Source of the DNA: Pseudomonas sediminis
GTDB taxonomy: Bacteria; Pseudomonadota; Gammaproteobacteria; Pseudomonadales; Pseudomonadaceae
NCBI RefSeq assembly: GCF_002741105.1
Contig: NZ_NIQU01000002.1
Location: forward strand, 1-64,000
Direction: 5' to 3'
DNA length: 64,000 bases
The notes under the pieces are model-generated. The model was not told where the DNA came from. It made no database searches and worked only from the letters and a program-made list of their open reading frames with translations. A program made the translations under genes and the position numbers. Below, piece by piece: positions 46,718-54,962 of this stretch; the stretch's first letter is position 1, and the number at the start of each line of letters is the position of its first letter.

Positions 46718-47467
46718 TCAGAACGCGGCCTGGAATTCGTTGCCGTTGTTGTCGCGCAGCCACAACTCGGTCTGCTGATCGCCGCGTAGGTCTAAGGTCA
46801 GCGTCGGGTTCTCGCTGACCGCAGGGAACAACTCGATGCGTCCCAACACCTGGCCATCGGCATCGCGCAGCTCGGCCTGCTCGATGTAGAACTCGGGGAT
46901 GCCGCCGACCAGGCCGTTGTCCATCGGGTGCGACACCTGCAGGCGCAGGCGGCTGTCCTCACCACGTTCGAAGCGCTTGCCCAGCACCTGGCCCAGTCGC
47001 TCCTCCCAGCCGGCCTCGGCGCGCACCACGCTGGGCGCAGTACAGCCGCCACCCGCCGCCTCGACGCGGGCCGAACCGATATGCCAGACGCCATCGTCGG
47101 TGAGCACTGCCGCGCGAATCGGCGTGGCCTGCTCGACCCGAATGCGAATGGCCAGGCTCGGCTCCAGATGCTCGCCGGGGGCGAAATCGAGAATACGCGG
47201 GATCGGGTTGAGTTCGGCCCAGGCCAGAATGCGCTTGACCTTGCCGCGGTAGGCGCTGGCGTCGATCTGGATCGGCACCTGGCGCGCATCCTCGGCGAAT
47301 GGCGGCACCTCTAGACGAACCTTGTCGTCGAAGACGAAAGCCTCACCGTTGAGCAGACGCTGATGGTAGTAATCCCACATCACCGAGGTGACCGGATCGG
47401 GCGCGGCGGCCCGCGCTTCCCAGGCCCAGGCAAACAGGGCCAGCAATATCAGGCTACGCCAATCCAT
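46718..47467 (-). CDS. quinoprotein dehydrogenase-associated SoxYZ-like carrier
   Basis: A 249-residue exported protein combining a SoxY-like N-terminal and a SoxZ-like C-terminal half in one chain. The signal peptide precedes about residue 22. The middle has a Cys in EAAGGGCTAPS, matching the GGCGG sulfur-carrying arm of SoxY. The C-terminal half (VSHPMDNGLVGG, IPEFYIEQAEL) is SoxZ-like. GGAGGTG precedes the ATG. It lies between the binding-protein gene and the SoxH-like hydrolase, in the pedF operon, so it may move a thiol-linked group for quinoprotein maturation or electron relay. That role is inferred. Confidence 0.85.
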   Translation of the reverse strand: MDWRSLILLALFAWAWEARAAAPDPVTSVMWDYYHQRLLNGEAFVFDDKVRLEVPPFAEDARQVPIQIDASAYRGKVKRILAWAELNPIPRILDFAPGEHLEPSLAIRIRVEQATPIRAAVLTDDGVWHIGSARVEAAGGGCTAPSVVRAEAGWEERLGQVLGKRFERGEDSRLRLQVSHPMDNGLVGGIPEFYIEQAELRDADGQVLGRIELFPAVSENPTLTLDLRGDQQTELWLRDNNGNEFQAAF

Positions 47468-47488
47468 CGCCCACCTCCGGCTCGACTC

Positions 47489-48361
47489 TTATTGGTATTG
47501 TTCCGGCTTCTCGTAGCGCAGCCCGTAGCGCGCGTACAGGCGCTCGAGTGAGCCGTCGAGGATCATGTTTTCCAGCTGTTCTTCCAGGGCATAGGCCAAT
47601 TGCCGATTGGTTTCGTGCACCGCCATGCCGATTTCCCAGATCTGCCGGCCCATGTCCGGGTAGGCGTTCTCGGCCAGCGCCAGTTGTGGGTCATCGGCCT
47701 CATGCACCAGCCAGTCCACCTCGCCACGCAGCGCCATCACCGCATCCACTTCACCACCCTGCATGGCCGCAAAGGCCAGCTTCGGTGTTGGGTAATGGCG
47801 GGTTTCCTGGCTGAGCATGCCGCCCTGCACCGAGCTCAGGTAGAACGAGGGCACACTCTCGACTTCGACGCCGACTGGATGCTGGCGCAACGCAACGATG
47901 CTCGGCACCTCGGGCAGACGCCGACGATCGAACGCCAGTTGCCAGCGCTCACGCTGATAGGGGCCAAACATCACCACGAGTTCGTTGACCAGCTCGCCCA
48001 GCTCGTTGCGCATCTGCGCGTAGTCGCGGTCGTATGGCACACGCAGCATCACATCGGCCAGTTGGCCCTGCGCGGTCACCCGGCCACGCCAGATGTAGTC
48101 ACGCAGGTCGTCGTCAAGCTTTTCGCCTGGCGGCGCCCACATCACTTCAAGCTTCAGCCCAAGCCCTTCAGCCAGCGCCTTGGCCAGCTCGTAATCGACG
48201 CCACGCGGCTGACCGTCCTGCTCGTAGCTGTAGGGCGGGAAGTTCTGGTACAGCGCCACGCGCAGGGTGCCCGACTCGGTGATGCGGTCGAAGTCGCGCA
48301 CCTGGGCCTGAGCGATGCCCAGGCCAAGCAGCAGGCCACACAGGAGGATCAGCAGGCGCAT
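47489..48361 (-). CDS. quinoprotein dehydrogenase-associated periplasmic binding protein (PedG/MoxJ-like)
   Basis: A periplasmic binding protein of the ABC type 3 fold (about 290 residues). After a signal peptide (LLILLCGLLLGLGIAQAQ) come GTLRVALYQNFPPYSYEQDG, VDYELAKALAEGLGL and EVDAVMALRGEVDWLV. Relatives next to PQQ dehydrogenases (MoxJ, XoxJ) help cofactor or metal loading. No permease lies beside it, so transport is unlikely. The start is uncertain: 48361 gives a clean signal peptide, while 48505 has the better ribosome binding site (GAGGAG in pedF) but a long odd N-terminus. Confidence 0.85.
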   Translation of the reverse strand: MRLLILLCGLLLGLGIAQAQVRDFDRITESGTLRVALYQNFPPYSYEQDGQPRGVDYELAKALAEGLGLKLEVMWAPPGEKLDDDLRDYIWRGRVTAQGQLADVMLRVPYDRDYAQMRNELGELVNELVVMFGPYQRERWQLAFDRRRLPEVPSIVALRQHPVGVEVESVPSFYLSSVQGGMLSQETRHYPTPKLAFAAMQGGEVDAVMALRGEVDWLVHEADDPQLALAENAYPDMGRQIWEIGMAVHETNRQLAYALEEQLENMILDGSLERLYARYGLRYEKPEQYQ

Positions 48362-48509
48362 GACGCGAGCGCTCATGAAGAAATCGTCGCGAGCGATGGC
48401 AGGTCGCGCTTCGCCGGAGCACAGCAAGCGGAATGTATTGAAATACATGAGCATTGCGAGCACCGCCGAAACGCGAGATGCCGAGCGCAGCAGATTTATC
48501 ATCAAGCGC

Positions 48510-48929
48510 TTACTCCTCGACGTGCACGCTCTCCAGGTAGCTACGCACCGCCCACAGTGCTTCCTGGCTCAGGAAGTCGGCCATCTTCGGCATGTACACG
48601 CGCCCATCGCGCACCGCGCCGTTGATTACCCGCTCCTTGAACCATTCGTCACCACTGGCGCCCAGTTCCAGCATCCGCAGGTCGGGGGCGATACCGCCGG
48701 ACTTGGCTTCCAGGCCGTGGCAGGCGGCGCAGTTCTGGTTGTAGGCCGAGGAGCCAATCTCGATGGCCCGCGGGTTGTCGCGATAGGGGTTCTCGTCCAG
48801 CCATTCCTCACCCAGCGGTTCCAGGCCATCAGTGTTCACCGCCTGCGGTACCACATCGCCGTGCGCCCAAAGGTTGGTCGATGCGGCGAGCAACAGCAGC
48901 GCCAGGGTGGATTGGATCTTCTTGTTCAT
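48510..48929 (-). CDS. pedF: cytochrome c-550 PedF/ExaB-like
   Basis: A 139-residue c-type cytochrome: a signal peptide (KKIQSTLALLLLAASTNLWA), then a single heme motif CAACH near residue 72 and a distal Met in VYMPKMADFL. It takes electrons from the quinoprotein alcohol dehydrogenases in the periplasm. The ATG at 48929 has GAGGT upstream. It is divergent from exaA and heads the operon with the binding protein, SoxYZ-like carrier and hydrolase. The promoter has the shared upstream motif. Confidence 0.93.
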   Translation of the reverse strand: MNKKIQSTLALLLLAASTNLWAHGDVVPQAVNTDGLEPLGEEWLDENPYRDNPRAIEIGSSAYNQNCAACHGLEAKSGGIAPDLRMLELGASGDEWFKERVINGAVRDGRVYMPKMADFLSQEALWAVRSYLESVHVEE

Positions 48930-48984
48930 GGCTAGGACCTCATCTAATGCACGCAAGACAGCCCATACAGAGCTCGTGGCGACC

Positions 48985-49052
48985 ATCTTAGAAAGGCCGT
49001 GCAAAGCGCCGAATGCTGCTTTGGTGGTCGCGTTCTAGTCCCTTGGTAGTAG
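48985..49052 (-). promoter_or_regulatory. candidate pedF promoter with shared upstream motif
   Basis: Minus strand: CTACTACCAAGGGACTAG (49052-49035), then at distance 45 the -10-like TAAGAT (48990-48985) in the same CTTTCTAAGAT context as exaC. The motif is a near-palindrome (CTA.T.CC/GG.A.TAG) in the middle of the pedF-exaA divergent region, so it may serve both genes. The gap 48930-49258 contains no gene. Confidence 0.7.
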
Positions 49053-49109
49053 GGCTTGTGAGGGGGTGTTGGCGATGCCTTGGCAGCAAGGCCAAGTCAT
49101 GGGCCGACC

Positions 49110-49122
49110 GGGAAATCCTCCC
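49110..49122 (+). promoter_or_regulatory. GGGAAATNNNCCC palindrome upstream of exaA
   Basis: GGGAAATCCTCCC, 137 nt before the exaA start codon. It is one of four such sites in the cluster (44929, 49110, 56773 and 57943). Confidence 0.45.
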
Positions 49123-49258
49123 GGCAAAGGCGGGAGTTTTTCCGTAGGCGCGAAGGTGGCCGGGTACCACCATCGGCTTGCCTCTGCTGGACATCCCTGG
49201 AACCCAGTTTTCGCGGTGTCACTGCAGCGACCTACCACCTCCAATGGGAAGCACAACG

Positions 49259-51121
49259 ATGACAACAAGAAACCTACCCAGCACCCCGCGCCCTCTGGCG
49301 CTTGCCCTGATGTTGGCCGGCGGCCTGGCGCTGAGCCAGGGCGCGTTCGCCAAGCCGGTCACCTGGGAAGACATCGCCAACGACCACACCACCACCAGCA
49401 ACGTGCTGCAGTACGGCATGGGCACCAACGCCCAGCGCTGGAGCCCGCTGGCTCAGGTGAACGCCGAAAACGTGTTCAAGCTGACCCCGGCCTGGAGCTA
49501 CTCCTTCGGTGACGAGAAGCAGCGCGGCCAGGAGTCCCAGGCCATCATCCACGACGGCGTGGTCTACGTGACCGGCTCCTACTCGCGCGTCTTCGCTCTC
49601 GACGCGAAAACCGGCAAGCGCCTGTGGACCTACAGCCACCGCCTGCCCGACGACATCCGCCCGTGCTGCGACGTGGTAAACCGTGGCGCCGCCATCTACG
49701 GCGACAAGATCTACTTCGGCACCCTCGACGCCCGCGTCGTGGCGCTGAACAAGGACACCGGCAAGGTGGTGTGGAACAAGAAGTTCGGCGATCACTCCGC
49801 CGGCTACACCATGACCGGCGCGCCGACCATCGTGAAGGACGGCAAAAGCGGCAAGGTACTGCTGATCCATGGCAGCTCCGGTGACGAGTTCGGCGTGGTC
49901 GGCCGCCTGTTCGCCCGCGACCCGGACACCGGCGAAGAAGTGTGGATGCGCCCCTTCGTCGAAGGCCACATGGGCCGCCTGAACGGCAAGGACAGCACCC
50001 CGACCGGCGACATCAAGGCGCCGAGCTGGCCGGATGATCCCAACCACCCGACCGGCAAGAAGGAAGCCTGGAGCCAGGGCGGCGGTGCGCCGTGGCAGAG
50101 CGCCAGTTTCGATGCCGAGACCAACACCATCATCATCGGCGCCGGCAACCCGGCCCCGTGGAACGGCTGGGCACGCACCAGCGACGGCGGCAATCCCAAG
50201 GACTACGACAGCCTGTACACCTCCGGCCAGGTCGGCGTCGACCCGACCACCGGCGAAGTGAAGTGGTTCTACCAGCACACCCCGAACGATGCCTGGGACT
50301 TCTCCGGCAACAACGAGCTGGTGCTGTTCGACTACAAGGACAAGGACGGCAAGGTCACCAAGGCCACCGCCCACGCCGACCGCAACGGTTTCTTCTACGT
50401 GGTCGACCGCGCCAACGGCAAGCTGAAGAACGCCTTCCCCTTCGTCGACAAGATCACCTGGGCCAGCCATATCGACCTGGAAACCGGTCGCCCGGTCGAA
50501 AACGAAGGCCAGCGCCCGCCGAAGCCCAAGCCCGGCGAAAGCAAGGGTGAAGTGGTCGAAGTCTCCCCGCCGTTCCTCGGCGGCAAGAACTGGAACCCGA
50601 TGGCCTACAGCCAGGACACCGGCCTGTTCTACGTCCCGGCCAACCACTGGAAAGAGGACTACTGGGCCGAAGAAGCGCATTACAAGAAAGGCTCCGCCTA
50701 CCTGGGTATGGGCTTCCGCATCAAGCGCCTGTTCGACGACCACGTCGGCATCCTGCGGGCGATGAACCCGACCACCGGCAAGGTCGCCTGGGAACACAAG
50801 GAGCGCCTGCCGCTGTGGGCCGGCGTACTCGCCACCAAGGGCAACCTGGTGTTTACCGGCACCGGCGACGGCTACTTCAAGGCCTTCGATGCCAAGAACG
50901 GCAAGGAGCTGTGGAAGTTCCAGGTAGGCACCGGGATCATCTCCCCGCCCGTCACCTGGGAGCAGGACGGTGAGCAGTACATCGGCGTGACCGCCGGTTA
51001 CGGCGGCGCCGTGCCGCTGTGGGGCGGCGACATGGCCGACCTGACCAAACCGGTCGCCCAGGGCGGTTCCTTCTGGGTGTTCAAGCTGCCGAGCTGGGAC
51101 AAGGCCAGCGCCCAACGCTAA
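49259..51121 (+). CDS. exaA: calcium-type quinoprotein ethanol dehydrogenase (ExaA/PedE-like)
   Basis: A 620-residue periplasmic PQQ-dependent ethanol dehydrogenase with signal peptide (LALALMLAGGLALSQGAFA), the vicinal disulfide in IRPCCDV, and GNPAPWN. The catalytic base Asp347 (precursor) is followed by Phe and Ser349 (AWDFSG, 50297-50305), so the lanthanide Asp is absent and Ca2+ is expected. The long loop with GGNPKDYDSLYTSG is as in P. aeruginosa ExaA. The ATG at 49259 has GGAA upstream; the frame is open 27 codons further. Divergent from pedF, its electron acceptor. Confidence 0.96.
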   Translation: MTTRNLPSTPRPLALALMLAGGLALSQGAFAKPVTWEDIANDHTTTSNVLQYGMGTNAQRWSPLAQVNAENVFKLTPAWSYSFGDEKQRGQESQAIIHDGVVYVTGSYSRVFALDAKTGKRLWTYSHRLPDDIRPCCDVVNRGAAIYGDKIYFGTLDARVVALNKDTGKVVWNKKFGDHSAGYTMTGAPTIVKDGKSGKVLLIHGSSGDEFGVVGRLFARDPDTGEEVWMRPFVEGHMGRLNGKDSTPTGDIKAPSWPDDPNHPTGKKEAWSQGGGAPWQSASFDAETNTIIIGAGNPAPWNGWARTSDGGNPKDYDSLYTSGQVGVDPTTGEVKWFYQHTPNDAWDFSGNNELVLFDYKDKDGKVTKATAHADRNGFFYVVDRANGKLKNAFPFVDKITWASHIDLETGRPVENEGQRPPKPKPGESKGEVVEVSPPFLGGKNWNPMAYSQDTGLFYVPANHWKEDYWAEEAHYKKGSAYLGMGFRIKRLFDDHVGILRAMNPTTGKVAWEHKERLPLWAGVLATKGNLVFTGTGDGYFKAFDAKNGKELWKFQVGTGIISPPVTWEQDGEQYIGVTAGYGGAVPLWGGDMADLTKPVAQGGSFWVFKLPSWDKASAQR

Positions 51122-51162
51122 AGGCCCAACGCATGGCGCACCTGAGTGCGCCATGCGCCTTT

Positions 51163-51206
51163 GCCTGTAGGAGCGGCTGGGCGGCATTCCGTTTCAGCCG
51201 CGAAGC
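51163..51206. repeat. REP-like element
   Basis: A TGTAGGAGCGGCTGGGCGGC...TTTCAGCCGCGAAGCG element between exaA and the pentapeptide gene; a near copy follows that gene at 51920. Confidence 0.75.
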
Positions 51207-51235
51207 GAACCAGGCCATCACCCCGAGGACTCAAC

Positions 51236-51895
51236 ATGAACTACCTGCCCCTGCTTATCCCGGTCCTGCTACTGGTAATCGGCAGCCACGCCATCGGCGC
51301 CGAAACCCAGACCGACGGCGTGCCGCAGATCAACGGTTGCCGCATCGAACCCGACAGCAAATGCCCCAACGCCAACCTGCGCGGCGCCGACCTGCGCAAC
51401 CTCGACATGCGCCGCATGGACCTGTCCGGTGCCGACCTTTCCGGCGCCGACCTGCGCCATGTCAATCTCGACCTGGCCAACCTGGAGAAAGCCAAGCTGC
51501 GTGGCGCCAACCTGACCCGTGCCAGCCTGCAACAAAGCAACCTTCGCCTGGCCGACTTGTCCGGCGCCAGCCTGGTGGCCATCAGTGGCTGGGCCCTGTT
51601 CGCCCAGGCTGCGCAATTCGAAGGCGCCGACATGCGCGCCGCCAACCTGGAATTCGCCCGCCTCTCCGGCGCCAAGCTGCACAACGTCCAGCTGCAGGCC
51701 GCCAACCTGGAAATGACCTGGCTGAGCAAGGCCGACCTAAAGGGTGCACATATGGAAGATGCCAACCTGCAGGAAGTGAAACTCAGCGGCTCCAACCTGG
51801 AGAACGCCAACCTCACCGGCGCCCGCACCCGCTTCGGCAACTTCCAGGACGCCAACATGCCCGGCTGCGTGCAATGCCCCAAAGGGTGGGATTGA
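51236..51895 (+). CDS. exported pentapeptide-repeat protein
   Basis: A 219-residue protein: a signal peptide (YLPLLIPVLLLVIGSHAIGA), a short Cys-containing segment (INGCRIEPDSKCPNANL), then about 25 pentapeptide repeats of A(D/N)Lxx type forming a right-handed beta-helix (ADLSGADLRHVNLDLANLEK and on), and a C-terminal CVQCPKGWD. The four Cys may form disulfides. The start at 51236 has GAGGA upstream. A homologue follows the ethanol dehydrogenase gene in P. putida as I recall. Its role is unknown. Confidence 0.88.
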   Translation: MNYLPLLIPVLLLVIGSHAIGAETQTDGVPQINGCRIEPDSKCPNANLRGADLRNLDMRRMDLSGADLSGADLRHVNLDLANLEKAKLRGANLTRASLQQSNLRLADLSGASLVAISGWALFAQAAQFEGADMRAANLEFARLSGAKLHNVQLQAANLEMTWLSKADLKGAHMEDANLQEVKLSGSNLENANLTGARTRFGNFQDANMPGCVQCPKGWD

Positions 51896-52412
51896 GCCCG
51901 CTCGCAAACACCCACACCCCGTAAGAGCGGCTGGGCGGCACTGCGCTTCAGTCGCGATGCGCGCCTTAACATCGCGGCTAAAGCCGCTCCTACAGGTCGG
52001 CTGCAACATTAGGCTACAGGCTGCTCTTGTGGGAGGGGCTTTAGCCGCGACTGGCGCCTCCCAAGGTTAGCTTCGTAGCCCGATAAATCCGGGAGCAGTA
52101 TGTATGCGGTCCCCGGATTTCATCCGGACTACACGCCAATGCCGATCAAATAAGCCTCCAGACCGCTTCCCGTAGGAGCCCCGCCCCGTGGCGAAGCGCT
52201 TCGAGTGCCCGTCGTACGGGTTCGCGGCGGGGCGCCGCTCCTACATCATCCGAGCGCCAGGCTATACAGCTCTCATCGTGGGCCTCGCCCATCTGACTTG
52301 GTGCAAAAACAACCTGAACCATGCCCACCCAGGGCAATCCCTTCTTAGGAACAGCCAGATCGAGGCGGCAGCATCCAGGCCGTCATCAGTCATTGCCCAA
52401 GAGGGATCTGCC
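51896..52412. repeat. repeat-rich 517-nt region between pentapeptide and DUF2231 genes
   Basis: The gap holds several dispersed repeats: a GAGCGGCTGGGCGGC element (51922-51962) with its inverted partner GCGGCTAAAGCCGCTCCTAC (51972-51992), a GTGGGAGGGGCTTTAGCCGC copy (52029-52049), a GTAGCCCG/CCGGACTAC inverted pair (52075-52133), and a GTAGGAGCCCCGCC/GGCGCCGCTCCTAC pair (52171-52245). The last 160 nt before the DUF2231 start show no motif I recognise. No gene is supported here. Confidence 0.75.
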
Positions 52413-52841
52413 GTGACCACCACCACTGCAACTTCACACGTCTACCCCAACGTTCTCAGCCCTTTGCACGCCACCCTGCTGTGCGGCCAGGTGCCGCTGT
52501 TTCTCGGCGCCCTGATGGCTGATATCGCCTACTACCGCAGCTACCAGATCCAGTGGAGCAACTTCGCCTCCTGGCTGATCGCCGGTGCTCTGGTATTCGC
52601 CGGTCTGGCGATGCTGTTCGCCCTGGTCGGGCTATTTCGTCGACGCAATCCGCGCCCGCTCACCTACTTCCTGCTGCTTCTGGTTACCTGGGTGCTGGGC
52701 TTCATCAATGCGCTGGAGCACGCCAAGGACGCCTGGGCCGTGATGCCCATGGGCCTGGCCCTGTCGGTGATCGTCACCTTGCTGGCCATTGCCGCCACCT
52801 GGGTCGGTATGGCCCAGCCACGCACAGGAGATGCCCGATGA
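52413..52841 (+). CDS. DUF2231-like membrane protein
   Basis: A 142-residue protein with four hydrophobic segments (LCGQVPLFLGALMADIAYY, WLIAGALVFAGLAMLFALVG, YFLLLLVTWVLGFINAL, LALSVIVTLLAIAATWVG), matching the DUF2231 pattern, including VLSPLHATLL at the start. A GTG start at 52413 has GAGGGA about 6 nt upstream; the longer frame to 52188 is repeat sequence. Its stop overlaps the next gene's ATG (ATGA), so it is coupled to a PQQ-type soluble dehydrogenase. It might anchor that protein or pass electrons; this is inferred. Confidence 0.85.
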   Translation: MTTTTATSHVYPNVLSPLHATLLCGQVPLFLGALMADIAYYRSYQIQWSNFASWLIAGALVFAGLAMLFALVGLFRRRNPRPLTYFLLLLVTWVLGFINALEHAKDAWAVMPMGLALSVIVTLLAIAATWVGMAQPRTGDAR

Positions 52842-54139
52842 AAACCGCCATCGCACTCACCGCCCTGCCCCTCGCCCTGCTGTTGACCGCCTGCGGCGAA
52901 GAGCCCGGCAGCAACCAGCAGTTCTACGGCGCCCAGCCGGACCTGCCCTCCCCCGAACGCGGCATCCTGCCAAGCATGACCATTGCCGAACCGACGCCAT
53001 GGGATGATCAACGACCCACCGTGCCCGAAGGCTTCAGCGTCACTGCCATCGCCACCGACCTGAAGATTCCTCGGCAAACCCTGGTGCTACCCAACGGCGA
53101 CATCCTCGTTGCCGAGGGCCGTGGCGGTAACGCAGCCAAGCTCAAGCCCAAGGACGTGATCGCCGGTGTGATCAAGGCACGTGGCAACACCTCGGTGGAC
53201 AGCGGCAACCGCCTGACCCTGCTGCGCGACGCCGATGGCGACGGCAGCTACGAGCTGCAGACGGTGTTCGCCGACGACCTCAACGCGCCCTACGGCCTGG
53301 CCCTGCACGAAGGCAACCTGTACGTGGCCAACCAGGACGAGCTGGTGCGCTTCGACTACGAAGAAGGCCAGACCAAGGCCAGCGGCCCGCCGAGCAAGGT
53401 CGCCGACCTGCCATCTGAGATCAATCACCACTGGACCAAGGCGCTGACCATCAGCGAGGACGGCCGCTACCTGTACGTTGGCATCGGCTCCAACAGCAAC
53501 ATCACCGAGCGCGGCATGGAGGCCGAAGTCGACCGCGCCCTGGTCTGGCAGGTGGACGCCGAAACCGGCGCCTATAAGCCCTACGCCACCGGCCTGCGCA
53601 ACCCCACCGCGCTGGCCATCCAACCGGGCACCGGCACCCTGTGGGCGGTGGTCAACGAGCGTGACGAACTGGGCGAAGACCTGGTGCCCGACTACCTGAC
53701 CTCGGTGCAGGAAGGCGGCTTCTACGGCTGGCCCTACAGCTACTTCGGCCAACACGTCGACCCACGGGTGAAACCACAGGATGATGAAAAGGTGGCCAGC
53801 GCCATCGTTCCCGACTACGCCCTCGGCGCCCACGTCGCGGCGCTGGGCCTGGACTTCTCCAGCGAAGTGATGGGCGAGCAATATGCCGACGGCGTATTTA
53901 TCGGCGAGCACGGCAGCTGGAACCGCAAGAACCCGGTGGGCTACAAGGTGATCTTCGTGCCCTTCGAAAACGGCCGCCCTGCAGGCGACCCCATCGACTT
54001 CGTCACTGGCTTTCGCACCGAAGACGGCAAGACCCGCGGCCGCCCGGTGGGCGTAACGGTCGATCCGAGCGGCGCACTGATCGTGGCGGATGATCTGGCC
54101 AATACGGTTTGGCGGGTGGTGCGAGAAGGTAGCGAGTGA
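52838..54139 (+). CDS. sorbosone dehydrogenase-type (PQQ-like) lipoprotein
   Basis: A 433-residue lipoprotein with a lipobox LLTAC and a six-bladed soluble glucose dehydrogenase-like propeller. Visible are PEGFSVTAIATDLKIPRQTL, LNAPYGLALHEGNLYVAN, ATGLRNPTALAIQPGTGTLW, FIGEHGSWNRKNPVGYKVIF and GRPVGVTVDPSGALIVADD, which are family blocks. It probably binds PQQ and oxidises a sugar or alcohol in the periplasm. It overlaps the DUF2231 gene by 4 nt. The substrate is unknown. Confidence 0.9.
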   Translation: MKTAIALTALPLALLLTACGEEPGSNQQFYGAQPDLPSPERGILPSMTIAEPTPWDDQRPTVPEGFSVTAIATDLKIPRQTLVLPNGDILVAEGRGGNAAKLKPKDVIAGVIKARGNTSVDSGNRLTLLRDADGDGSYELQTVFADDLNAPYGLALHEGNLYVANQDELVRFDYEEGQTKASGPPSKVADLPSEINHHWTKALTISEDGRYLYVGIGSNSNITERGMEAEVDRALVWQVDAETGAYKPYATGLRNPTALAIQPGTGTLWAVVNERDELGEDLVPDYLTSVQEGGFYGWPYSYFGQHVDPRVKPQDDEKVASAIVPDYALGAHVAALGLDFSSEVMGEQYADGVFIGEHGSWNRKNPVGYKVIFVPFENGRPAGDPIDFVTGFRTEDGKTRGRPVGVTVDPSGALIVADDLANTVWRVVREGSE

Positions 54140-54167
54140 GGCTAAGCAAGCGGTCACACCTATCGCC

Positions 54168-54282
54168 TATGGCTCCCACGCTCCGCGTGGGAGCTAGCCT
54201 GCGGCGCTCTGCGTCGCCTGCGAATTCAGTTGCGCCTCGCCAGTGGAGGCGGAGCGTCAAGAGCTGCATACCACGCGATAAA
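54168..54282. repeat. dispersed repeat after the sorbosone dehydrogenase gene
   Basis: GCTCCCACGCTCCGCGTGGGAGC hairpin (54173-54195), followed by a GCGGCGCTCTGCGTCGC segment and a GGCGGAGCGTCAAGAGCTGC segment. It separates convergent genes and may terminate both. Confidence 0.6.
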
Positions 54283-54311
54283 AGCAGCCCAGTGAGCCAA
54301 CCATTGCGGCC

Positions 54312-54962
54312 TCAGGCACTCTCCAACCCCACCCTTACCACCCCACTATCAATCGCCAAATGCACCAGCTCCGCCTGCGAGGCGATTTGCAGTTTGTTCT
54401 TTACCAGGGTCTGGTAGTTGGACAGGGTCTTGGCGCTGATGCACAGCTTCTCGGCGATCTGCCGGGGTGGCAGGCCGCGGGCGAGCATGACGAAGATTTC
54501 GAACTCGCGCTGGGTCAGTTCGCGCAAGCGCGGGTCGAGGCCATCGCTGCTGGCGGGGTTGCAGGCCAGTTGGGTGGCCAGTTGCTGTTCGATATAGGCG
54601 TGGCCGGCGGCGGTGCGTTTGACCGCCTCCACCAGCACTTCCGGCGAGGAGTTCTTGGTCAGGTAGCCGATGGCGCCGGCGTCCAAGGCCTGGCGTACCA
54701 GGGGCAGTTCGTCGTGCATGGTGAAGAACAGCACGCGCAGTTGCGGCAGGCGCTGGCGCAGGCGGCGGGTGGTTTCCAGACCACTGATGCCGGGCAGGCC
54801 GATGTCCATGATCACCAGGTTGGGAATCTCTTCCTGTACCCGCTGCAACGCCTGTTCACCATCACAGGCCTCGCGCAGTTGCACGTCTGGCAACAGGGCG
54901 CGCAGCAGGCTGGCGTAACCCTGGCGTACCACTGCGTGGTCATCTACCAGCAGAATCTTCAT
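54312..54962 (-). CDS. LuxR-type response regulator, PedR2-like
   Basis: A 216-residue NarL/FixJ-type regulator. The receiver domain has DD at 7-8, phospho-acceptor Asp53 (LVIMDIGLPGISG) and Lys in GYLTKNSS. The C-terminal LuxR helix-turn-helix has LTQREFEIFVMLARGLPPRQ and CISAKTLSNYQTLVKNKL. The ATG at 54962 overlaps the kinase gene by 4 nt. From its position after the pentapeptide gene and next to the kinase, it matches PedR2, which in P. putida switches between calcium and lanthanide dehydrogenases. A target motif candidate is the shared CTACTACC element. Confidence 0.82.
   Translation of the reverse strand: MKILLVDDHAVVRQGYASLLRALLPDVQLREACDGEQALQRVQEEIPNLVIMDIGLPGISGLETTRRLRQRLPQLRVLFFTMHDELPLVRQALDAGAIGYLTKNSSPEVLVEAVKRTAAGHAYIEQQLATQLACNPASSDGLDPRLRELTQREFEIFVMLARGLPPRQIAEKLCISAKTLSNYQTLVKNKLQIASQAELVHLAIDSGVVRVGLESA

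Noticed and set aside
49274..51187. 637-codon open frame on the minus strand opposite exaA
   Set aside because: It mirrors a real, well-conserved gene. High GC makes the opposite strand lack stops. No ribosome binding site or recognisable domain.
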